Shown one piece after another: positions 46,573 to 53,737 of a stretch of DNA of 64,000 bases; the stretch's first letter is position 1, and the number at the start of each line of letters is the position of its first letter. The notes under the pieces were generated by a model, which saw only the letters and a program-made list of their open reading frames with translations, ran no database searches and was not told the DNA's origin. Source of the DNA: Ruminiclostridium papyrosolvens DSM 2782 (lineage in GTDB: Bacteria; Bacillota; Clostridia; Acetivibrionales; DSM-1351); the NCBI RefSeq assembly GCF_029318685.1, contig NZ_CP119677.1, forward strand, positions 2,285,001 to 2,349,000. Reading direction: 5' to 3'. The position numbers and the translations under genes were made by a program.

Positions 46573-46731
46573 ATGAATACTCTAGTTGAAGGTCTATTAA
46601 CTGATGACGAGCTTCAGAAAATACATGAAGATCATGTAGAGAAAGTAAAATCAGAAGACGTAAACAGCTTAGGGGCAGCTCTGGGTGGATCTACTGTGAC
46701 ATTTGCAGCAGGAGGCGCTGCATTCCTATAA
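46573..46731 (+). CDS. Candidate RiPP precursor peptide (52 aa)
   Basis: A short gene with an excellent ribosome site (GAAAGGAGGATAAAATT before ATG). Residues 1-30 are charged and helical (TDDELQKIHEDHVEKVKSED), like a leader. Residues 31-52 are Gly/Ala-rich with Ser and Thr (SLGAALGGSTVTF, then AAGGAAFL) and contain no Cys. A GG at 38-39 could be a processing site. It sits directly between ycaO and the M50 protease with a stem-loop after it. Being a substrate is inferred from size, composition and position; the modification is unknown. Confidence 0.78.
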   Translation: MNTLVEGLLTDDELQKIHEDHVEKVKSEDVNSLGAALGGSTVTFAAGGAAFL

Positions 46732-46758
46732 CTATTGTTGAATTAAAATAGTTATGTA

Positions 46759-46792
46759 AATAGGTAACATATTATTTGATATGTTACCTATT
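46759..46792 (+). terminator. Stem-loop after precursor gene (partial terminator / mRNA stabiliser)
   Basis: A 14-bp perfect stem AATAGGTAACATAT / ATATGTTACCTATT with six-base loop but no proper T-run. In RiPP operons such elements lower expression of downstream enzymes relative to the precursor and protect its mRNA; here that is inference. Confidence 0.6.
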
Positions 46793-46850
46793 AATATACC
46801 TAGAAATCGTAATTTATTTTACACTTAAATGGTAATGAAAAGGGTATAAT

Positions 46851-47651
46851 ATGAAATCATATATGAAAAACGATATAACTGTTATTAAACAGGATGAAGA
46901 AGTTGTTGTAGTATATAATCGTAATAATAGAAATACTTATAAAATTGGACATAAAGAATTTGAGATACTGAATTTATTAAACAAAGCTAATACAATTGAT
47001 GATATCTATGACAGTAATTTTAGTAAAGACTATATTATTCATCTGATTAATACCTTCAGTGAAGTAGGACTCATTAATGAAAAAAGCATAAAAAAAAGAT
47101 TTCGTAACTGGAAATTAATTGATGGGATAGAAGTATTTAAGTCTAAAAAATTATTTATAAAGATACTTTACTATATTATTCTTTTTCTGCCTATACCATT
47201 ATTATTTATAGGAATTTCATTGGTTAAGTTTAACTTTAATAGTGTGGTTTTTTCTTTTAATTTTATAAATATAATATGTGCTTTAATATTTGCATTAATA
47301 TCAACTTTATTACATGAAATTTCTCATGGAATAGTAGCTGCTATTAATAATGTTTATGTAATTGAAATAGGCTTAAAATTTAACCATTTTATACCAACCA
47401 TGTATACTTCTCTATATGGAATGGAATATATAAATAATAAGAGAAAAATACTAGTCTATATTGCAGGGATATTGTCAGATATTGGTTTGATAGGAATTTC
47501 ACTAATTTTATATCGCGCATTTCCATCCTTAGATAATATATTATTCTTATATATTTTTATAGAAATACTTTCTGTTATTTCAAATCTATGTATATTCATG
47601 CAGACTGATGGATATAAAATATTTAAGGTATTATTAGGTGAAGATATATAA
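46851..47651 (+). CDS. Membrane M50-family metalloprotease with PqqD/RRE-like N-terminus
   Basis: 266 residues. Residues about 1-85 resemble a PqqD-like RiPP recognition element: a strand pair (ITVIKQDEEVVVVYN), then helices with FEILNLLNKANTIDDIYD and a final wing FSEVGLINE. From about 105 onward it is membrane: five or six helices with the zinc motif LLHEISHGIVAA (HEISH 155-159) and a late Asp in QTDGYKIF, the site-2-protease arrangement. It likely cleaves or helps export the modified peptide; the N-terminal domain would bind the leader. Located 119 nt after the precursor. Confidence 0.82.
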   Translation: MKSYMKNDITVIKQDEEVVVVYNRNNRNTYKIGHKEFEILNLLNKANTIDDIYDSNFSKDYIIHLINTFSEVGLINEKSIKKRFRNWKLIDGIEVFKSKKLFIKILYYIILFLPIPLLFIGISLVKFNFNSVVFSFNFINIICALIFALISTLLHEISHGIVAAINNVYVIEIGLKFNHFIPTMYTSLYGMEYINNKRKILVYIAGILSDIGLIGISLILYRAFPSLDNILFLYIFIEILSVISNLCIFMQTDGYKIFKVLLGEDI

Positions 47652-47676
47652 ACCTTTTATATCTTCTGTTGTTTTC

Positions 47677-47712
47677 TATTTCACAATGTTTACATGTGAA
47701 CATTGTGAAATA
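47677..47712. promoter_or_regulatory. 36-nt palindrome after the M50 gene
   Basis: Arms TATTTCACAATGTT and AACATTGTGAAATA pair perfectly around TACATGTG, itself containing ACATGT. It has no T-run, so it may be an operator for the following FlxA-like gene or an mRNA 3' end structure rather than a canonical terminator. Confidence 0.55.
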
Positions 47713-47783
47713 CTATAAAACATTTCTGGAAAATTACGATATAAATAGTGTAAATATAATTAGTATTTTCGGAGGAACTTATT

Positions 47784-48536
47784 ATGAGTGTTTCAGCAGT
47801 ATCTACCAGTTCAAATATTACTTATGCACCTATGGGTTTTGATAATAGCATAAAACTATTGGAGAAACAAAAGATGCAATTGCAGGAGCAAATTCAAAAA
47901 GTCAATGAGAGTAAAATGGATCCTAAAATGAAACAGGAAAAAGTCAAGGAATTAACGGAGCAAATTACTGATATAGAATCACAGATTAGGCAAAAGCGGA
48001 TGGAAAAAATCAAGCCGGATTATGGAAAAGTGGATTCAAAAAATAATAATTATAATGAAGATAATAAAGCCCAATATGAAAAATCTGATGTAAGTATAAA
48101 CTCAAAAAATATGATTTCTGCAGTGACTGGGTATTCAGATTTAAAAACTATGGGAAAAGTAAGAACTGATCTGAAAAATCAGCTAAGAATTGCATCTCAT
48201 AGTGATAAGAGTCCTGAAGCAGGTCAAGGTATTGCAAAGAAGATTGAAAAACTTGAAGGTGACATACATAAAAAATCGGAAAAAATAAATAGTGATTTAA
48301 GAAAAGCGGCTAAGGACGGAGAAAAAACAGGAAAACAAGAAACGAAAAATGATATTAAAGAAGATAGTAAAGATAAAGAAAATCCAGTGTCGATTATTAC
48401 AGGCGATGCAGAATCTATTCAAGATGAGAACAGAGGTATTATATCTTCGAATGACGTCAAAAGTTCTGAAAAAGTCATAAAGAATGGAAAGGAAACAGTT
48501 CCACCCCAAGGAAGAGCTGTTGATATACGAATTTAA
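47784..48536 (+). CDS. FlxA-like coiled-coil protein
   Basis: 250 residues, no signal peptide or membrane helix. N-terminus MSVSAVSTSSNITYAP, then a Gln/Lys/Glu-rich coiled coil (about 22-75) resembling FlxA proteins (KQKMQLQEQIQKVNESKMD). The rest is low-complexity, charged and probably disordered. FlxA-like proteins are linked to flagellar regulation in enterics, but in clostridia the role is unclear. Site GGAGGAACTT. Not clearly part of the RiPP operon. Confidence 0.7.
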   Translation: MSVSAVSTSSNITYAPMGFDNSIKLLEKQKMQLQEQIQKVNESKMDPKMKQEKVKELTEQITDIESQIRQKRMEKIKPDYGKVDSKNNNYNEDNKAQYEKSDVSINSKNMISAVTGYSDLKTMGKVRTDLKNQLRIASHSDKSPEAGQGIAKKIEKLEGDIHKKSEKINSDLRKAAKDGEKTGKQETKNDIKEDSKDKENPVSIITGDAESIQDENRGIISSNDVKSSEKVIKNGKETVPPQGRAVDIRI

Positions 48537-48659
48537 GAATTAGAAGATATTAGTAATCCAAAGAAGTACTTCATTGCAAGGTGCTTTTTTGGGTTAACAA
48601 ACTATTCTGATTTCAAAAACCTGATGGTTTAGCTCTAAAGTGATACGAGGAGGTATACA

Positions 48660-49073
48660 ATGAGTTTATTTATCAATAGTGTGGGAGCTGGAAAAACATA
48701 TACTTCTACTGCAGCACTGGATGATAAGAATAATAATGAAAATACCCGGGTGAAGCAAAAAAAGAAACAAATTCTGTCAGTAAGAGAAGGTAATTATTAC
48801 TGTACCTACATAGTTGATGAAAAAGGACAGATGATACTGTTAAAAAGGATTCCTGCAGATAAAGTAAAAAAACAAAATGGCTTGGAAATGGAACGTGAAA
48901 CTGATGATGTAAGGCCCTGTGATTATAATGCTGTAAAAAATGCCAGAACTGCTTTTGAATGTAGACAACAGATGGATATGGAAATCTCACATAAAAAGAA
49001 TTTGAAAGAAGTAATGACTATTTTAGAGGACTACGCAGGTATCACTGAAGATCCAAATAAAAACTATTATTAA
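48660..49073 (+). CDS. Hypothetical basic protein
   Basis: 137 residues, soluble, Lys-rich N-terminal third (KQKKKQILSVREGNYYCTYI) and a helical C-terminus. The start MSLFINSVGAGKT resembles the beginning of the preceding gene product in style but no family is recognised. Strong site CGAGGAGG. A weak hairpin with TTTTTT at 48563-48590 separates it from the FlxA-like gene. Confidence 0.7.
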   Translation: MSLFINSVGAGKTYTSTAALDDKNNNENTRVKQKKKQILSVREGNYYCTYIVDEKGQMILLKRIPADKVKKQNGLEMERETDDVRPCDYNAVKNARTAFECRQQMDMEISHKKNLKEVMTILEDYAGITEDPNKNYY

Positions 49074-49121
49074 TATGTTGTATACTGAATAGTAATCATA
49101 TACAAATTTGGAGTGATTTTA

Positions 49122-49949
49122 ATGAAGCTTTCAACATTTTATTTCAGCGGTACCGGTAATACAGAATGGGCCGTCAGAGAGTTTGAGCGTATAATTGCTG
49201 AAGGCGGGCATGATGTAGACTCAATTTCAATAGACGGAGTTGATGCCCGGAAGCCCTCTTTTCTTGTAGAAATAGTCCGAAACTCAGATTTTATCGGTTT
49301 TGCAAATCCCATATATGGTGGTAACATACCTCCGGTTATGAGGGTATTTATTAGCAATGTAATAAAAGCGTTGGCAGATGAAGCAGAGTGGGCAAAACCG
49401 GTGTATATTATCAATACTTTTGCTTATATAAATGGCTTTGGTCCTTTTTGTGCAGGGAAGCTTCTAAAAAATACGGGATTCAGGTTGATTTCCTATGTAA
49501 ATATACAAATCTGCAACAATATTTCTACTCCAAACTTGAAAGTAAAAAAAATTACACAAGAAAAACTAAATAAAAGAAAGCTATTAGCAGTAGAAGAATT
49601 ACAAAAAGCAGCAGGTATGCTTTTTGCAGGTAAACCTTATATAACCGGTAGAGGTCTTTATTTAATACCAAACATTCTGATAAGGAAAATATCCAAAAAG
49701 GCAATTGCAGACAACTATAAAGTCTTTTGTGTTGAGAAGAATTCTTGTGAGAGATGTATGTTATGTGTTGATAAGTGCCCCACAAAAAGCATCGAGTATA
49801 AAGATGATAGCTTCAGGTTTTTACCAACTTGCACTGCTTGTATGCGTTGCTATAATAATTGTCCAACCTATTCTATTCTTTTTAATGGGAAATTTGCTGA
49901 CCCAAACATATATGAGCGATATCGGGGGCCTGATGTTGTTCAAAATTAG
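49122..49949 (+). CDS. EFR1-type flavodoxin-ferredoxin fusion protein
   Basis: 275 residues. N-terminal flavodoxin-like FMN site (FYFSGTGNTEWAVREF, about 5-20), middle FANPIYGGNIPPVM, and C-terminal two 4Fe-4S motifs CERCMLCVDKCPTKSIEY and CTACMRCYNNCPTYSI. This architecture is the EFR1 family of ferrodoxins in clostridia, electron carriers of unknown partner. ATG 49122 is preferred over upstream GTG 49113 because TTGGAG precedes it by about 8 nt. Confidence 0.88.
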   Translation: MKLSTFYFSGTGNTEWAVREFERIIAEGGHDVDSISIDGVDARKPSFLVEIVRNSDFIGFANPIYGGNIPPVMRVFISNVIKALADEAEWAKPVYIINTFAYINGFGPFCAGKLLKNTGFRLISYVNIQICNNISTPNLKVKKITQEKLNKRKLLAVEELQKAAGMLFAGKPYITGRGLYLIPNILIRKISKKAIADNYKVFCVEKNSCERCMLCVDKCPTKSIEYKDDSFRFLPTCTACMRCYNNCPTYSILFNGKFADPNIYERYRGPDVVQN

Positions 49950-50120
49950 CGTATATCCTGTCTAGACAGTTCTCAAGATTTTGAAAAATGAATAGTAGAG
50001 TATAGATTAAGACTTTAAAAATAAATTTTTCCTATGTAAAAAATCAGGGCCAAATTAACATTAAGTTATGTAAACTCATATTATATTAATAAATTCATCA
50101 TTTGTGGAGGCATTATATAT

Positions 50121-50897
50121 ATGAATTACAAATATTCTTATAATAAAGATAGAATTGATAATAGAGATTTACTTTTTTCCAGATCAGTATCACCACATCC
50201 TGAAATAATACTGCCTAAATTAGTAGACTTAAGAGGGAAATGTCCACCTGTATATAACCAAGGGAACTTAGGATCGTGTACTGCAAATGCCGGATGCACT
50301 TGTAGAGCTATGCTGTTGCAAGATAATCAAATTCAGTTATCAAGAATGTTTTTATATTATGAAGAAAGAAAATTAGAAGGAAAAACCAATAAGGATGATG
50401 GGGCAAGTCTTAGAGATACATGCAAATCAATCTATAAGAAAGGCGTTTGTGAAGAAAAATATATGCCATATAATCCGGAAAATTATAAGTTGCCACCTTC
50501 AAAACTTGCAAAAATAAATGCACAACAATACAGGATTATTGCATATAAATCATTAAGTTCCTTAGACGAAATCAAGCAAAACTTGGCTTTCAGGCAGCAA
50601 CCGGTATTATTAGGAATGAATGTATATGAAAGTTTTGAATCGGAGGCAGTAACTAAAACAGGGATTATGCCAATGCCGCGCAAGAACGAAAAAAAGCTGG
50701 GAGCTCATGCTGTTTTAATAGTTGGTTATAAGGATATAGGTAAGAACCATGGTATGCCCGGCAGAAACAAGCATCAACAAGGTTATCTTTTAGTGAGAAA
50801 TTCATGGGGAGATAAATGGGGTGATAAAGGATATTTTTATATGCCGTTTGATTATGTGATACCTGATTATACTTTTGATTATTGGATTATGGAATAA
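50121..50897 (+). CDS. C1 (papain) family cysteine protease without propeptide
   Basis: 258 residues. Catalytic triad positions are all visible: Cys in YNQGNLGSCTANAGC (about 50-64), His in GAHAVLIVGYKD, Asn in LVRNSWGDKWGDKGYF. It has no signal peptide and only a 40-residue N-terminal extension, so it probably works inside the cell. Related clostridial proteins of this kind are uncharacterised. Site GTGGAGG. Lies upstream of an ICMT-like gene, separated by 54 nt. Confidence 0.88.
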   Translation: MNYKYSYNKDRIDNRDLLFSRSVSPHPEIILPKLVDLRGKCPPVYNQGNLGSCTANAGCTCRAMLLQDNQIQLSRMFLYYEERKLEGKTNKDDGASLRDTCKSIYKKGVCEEKYMPYNPENYKLPPSKLAKINAQQYRIIAYKSLSSLDEIKQNLAFRQQPVLLGMNVYESFESEAVTKTGIMPMPRKNEKKLGAHAVLIVGYKDIGKNHGMPGRNKHQQGYLLVRNSWGDKWGDKGYFYMPFDYVIPDYTFDYWIME

Positions 50898-50951
50898 GAT
50901 AAATGCGAAACTATTGTAAATATATGCTTTTACCTTGGAGGTGATATTTTA

Positions 50952-51626
50952 GTGGATAAACGAGCAGTTATCTATATTGTTAGGCTGGTGGCACAGAGAG
51001 TAATAGGTTTCTTTCTGTTTCTATTAGGAGCGTCGTGGATGCTTAGTGTCAGAGATATTGTTTATTTTGGATTGTACATTTTGATAGCGATTATCTCTGG
51101 AATTATAATGTATAAAGCAAATTCTGAGACAATTCGGGAAAGAGGAAAAATTAATACAAATTCTCCATTTTGGGATAAGGTGTTACTAACTATTTACTGG
51201 ATGCTTGCGTACTTCGTTATATATTTTATTGCGGGGATAGGGTATAAATCAGGGGGGTCGGTAGATTATTTATTTTGTATAGGAATATTTCTTCTAATTT
51301 TTTCGACAGCTATTACTTTAAAGGCTATGATTGTTAACACTTATTTAGAATCAACTGCAAGATTACAAACCGATAGAAGACAGAAAGTCTGTAAGGATGG
51401 ACCATATTCGATAATAAGACACCCTACATATTCAGCAGTACTAATTTGGTGTGTTGCCATATCTTTGATATTTCCAGCTATATCTGTGACAATTACAGCA
51501 TCGGCTATAGCAAGTATAATCATTATTCGAACATATTTAGAAGATACTATGTTGAAAAGAGGCTTAGACGGATATAAAACGTATACGCAGGATGTGAAAT
51601 ATCGGTTGATTCCTTTCATATGGTAA
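50952..51626 (+). CDS. Isoprenylcysteine/phospholipid methyltransferase-like membrane protein
   Basis: 224 residues with five or six membrane helices. The C-terminal signature KDGPYSIIRHPTYSAVLIW and the last EDTMLKRGLDGYKTYTQDVKYR match the ICMT/PEMT fold, SAM-dependent methyltransferases acting in the membrane. Substrate unknown; bacterial members may act on lipids or amines. GTG start with TTGGAGGTGAT. Confidence 0.85.
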   Translation: MDKRAVIYIVRLVAQRVIGFFLFLLGASWMLSVRDIVYFGLYILIAIISGIIMYKANSETIRERGKINTNSPFWDKVLLTIYWMLAYFVIYFIAGIGYKSGGSVDYLFCIGIFLLIFSTAITLKAMIVNTYLESTARLQTDRRQKVCKDGPYSIIRHPTYSAVLIWCVAISLIFPAISVTITASAIASIIIIRTYLEDTMLKRGLDGYKTYTQDVKYRLIPFIW

Positions 51627-51695
51627 CAAGTAAATTTCTATAATATTGAGATTATAGGAGGACAGTATATTTATAACTTTTGAGGTTAAAAGAAA

Positions 51696-52115
51696 ATGTT
51701 TATTGAAAAGTCGTGTGGTGTAATAGTTTACAGGATACAGATTGAAAATATTGAATTCTTAGCAGTAAAAAGTAAAGCTAATGGTCATTGGGGTTTTCCA
51801 AAAGGCCATATGGAAAATCATGAGAGCGAGGAACAAACAGCTAAGAGGGAAGTTTTTGAAGAAACAGGATTAAGTGTTGATTTGCTTCGCGGATTTAGAG
51901 CAAAGACACAATACATGTTGGATGACGGTATTTCCAAGGAAGTTATATATTTTATTGGGACATCTTCAGAAAAGAATGTAAGTATACAGGCAGATGAAAT
52001 TCAAGAGTACAGGTGGTTAAAGTACAGCAAAATGAAGGAATTATTGAGTTTTGATAACTCAAAGCAAATACTAAAAGAGGCTCATGACTTTCTCTCTTTA
52101 TTAAATTATAGCTGA
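51696..52115 (+). CDS. Nudix hydrolase, Ap4A-hydrolase-like
   Basis: 139 residues. The Nudix box is complete: GHMENHESEEQTAKREVFEE with TGL after it (about 32-54), preceded by WGFPKG, which is typical of diadenosine tetraphosphate hydrolases. The N-terminus EKSCGVIVYR fits the same group. Probably cleaves dinucleoside polyphosphates. Ends in a strong terminator. Confidence 0.9.
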   Translation: MFIEKSCGVIVYRIQIENIEFLAVKSKANGHWGFPKGHMENHESEEQTAKREVFEETGLSVDLLRGFRAKTQYMLDDGISKEVIYFIGTSSEKNVSIQADEIQEYRWLKYSKMKELLSFDNSKQILKEAHDFLSLLNYS

Positions 52116-52122
52116 AATTGTG

Positions 52123-52158
52123 AAAAAAGTGCTTCAACCTTAATTGAAACACTTTTTT
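52123..52158. terminator. Bidirectional-looking terminator
   Basis: AAAAAAGTGCTTCAA and TTGAAACACTTTTTT pair around CCTTAA. It lies between the Nudix gene (+) and the secreted-protein gene (-). Confidence 0.9.
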
Positions 52159-52214
52159 CTTAGCCTTCATTTATTAGGATACAGATATTTCTTTAATAAT
52201 TAATAAATTTTCTT

Positions 52215-53327
52215 TTAAATATTACTTACCGGTACAGCTATAACTTCAGTACAGCGAATAATAAAATCACCAGCAGTTTTGGGTTTATAGTACTCCGATG
52301 AATTAGATTCAAATACTATGTATGCGTTTGAATCACTAAGATAAATCCCTTCTGCCATTGTCGGTAACATATAGCTCCTTGATGGAGAGACACCAAAGTA
52401 ACTGTTACCCGGTTTGAAATTTTCATAACAATACAATTCCGATACAAAATTTATACTATCAGGGGTTCTGACATTTGACCTGGTAATAGTGAGCTTACCT
52501 CCACGTATTGCTGCACCCTGTGAATACCAAGGAATTGATGATTTATAAGTACTGCCACTGCTGCTTAAAGCTGATGCGCTTTCAGCTTTGGATGGTGTAA
52601 ATGCATATATATATGGTGTTTTTGTACCATCCGCAGGGTCTGCAAATTCACCAATCCATAATAAGTCGTTCCCGGTGTCATACGTTAGAAAACTGGCTGT
52701 TATACCACTAAGAGTTATGGTTTTGGCATTTGTTGCGGCAAGAGTACTTACTGCTTTAATGTTACCATTATTATAACTTGTAGCTTTATCGTAACATGTC
52801 TTTAATGCCGAATCAGTAATACGCAATAGTTTATTTGTTCCCGCTATGAAGGTATAGCTGCCTGTGGAAGCAATTCCACCAAAATGAGATTTGTCGCTGC
52901 CAACTATAATTTTAGTCCAGTTAGTATTATCAGATGACATAAAAATACAAGATGCATTACCTGTGTTAGAATAAGCGCTGATTAAAGTATATGTTACAGA
53001 ACTTATAGTGTTATAGCACAGGCCTTGTATAGTGTAGCTGCAGCTGCTGTCAGCACCAAGCATATCATTAGGGGCTGCAAAGCTTTTGGCTGTATTAACA
53101 TTTCCTGCCAATGTGTCCATTGAAGCTGTGGTAGTAGTTACGTTATTATAGAAACCTGCACTTTTACTATTTATTACCTTTTTATAATCGTTATATTTAG
53201 AAGAGCCTCCTACAAAATACGTATAAAATGTTGATGATATTGCTGCATATGTATTAATTGATGCTGCAAACAACATAGTCAAACATAGAAATGGAACCAA
53301 AATTCTTTTTAAATTTTTTTTAGACAT
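52215..53327 (-). CDS. Secreted protein, unknown, beta-rich
   Basis: 370 residues. Signal peptide about 1-28 (ILVPFLCLTMLFAASINTYA). The mature part has repeated short strands and turns (TYTLISAYSNTGNASCIFM, TLSGITASFLTYDTGNDLLW) suggestive of a beta-propeller or similar, with no catalytic motif recognised. Complement of the start is at 53325-53327 with AAGGAGAAG before it. Transcribed alone on the minus strand. Confidence 0.72.
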   Translation of the reverse strand: MSKKNLKRILVPFLCLTMLFAASINTYAAISSTFYTYFVGGSSKYNDYKKVINSKSAGFYNNVTTTTASMDTLAGNVNTAKSFAAPNDMLGADSSCSYTIQGLCYNTISSVTYTLISAYSNTGNASCIFMSSDNTNWTKIIVGSDKSHFGGIASTGSYTFIAGTNKLLRITDSALKTCYDKATSYNNGNIKAVSTLAATNAKTITLSGITASFLTYDTGNDLLWIGEFADPADGTKTPYIYAFTPSKAESASALSSSGSTYKSSIPWYSQGAAIRGGKLTITRSNVRTPDSINFVSELYCYENFKPGNSYFGVSPSRSYMLPTMAEGIYLSDSNAYIVFESNSSEYYKPKTAGDFIIRCTEVIAVPVSNI

Positions 53328-53737
53328 AGATCTTCTCCTTTAGCATGATTTTCATCTGTACCCACAATATAAAGTATCGACCTTGATATGGAAAACTTTA
53401 CAGTTATTTCAATTGTTGCTGTGTTTTTTGTGAAATAATGAACCTTCTAAAAGGAAAGACGGATAATGTTTTACTGTTATTTAGAGCTGATTCAAAGGCT
53501 GAAACAACCTAGAAAGCGTATGTCGGAATGGAACAAGAGACACTGGTCTGCTTATTATTTACAATTTTACCGAAGAGGTTACGTATTTGTAATCTTTATT
53601 AAAAAAGAGGGGTAAAACGTCCGAAAGCCTTGCAGTATAAGCGTTTGCTGTTTTAATAATTTTCATTTACAACTGAGCAAATAAGGGTTAAAATGAGCTT
53701 TGTAAATAAATTAAATAATGCAAATGGAGTAATCACT
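53328..53737 (+). other. Intergenic region upstream of LTA synthase
   Basis: About 400 nt with no gene. A GC-richer patch GGGGTAAAACGTCCGAAAGCC around 53609-53631 looks structured, but I cannot match it to a riboswitch. The + strand frame is open from ATG 53693 into the LTA synthase gene, without a good ribosome site. Confidence 0.35.

Noticed and set aside
53600-53650. Possible riboswitch before the LTA synthase gene
   Set aside because: Segments GGGGTAAAACG and CGAAAGCC recall the c-di-GMP riboswitch, but order and helices do not fit.
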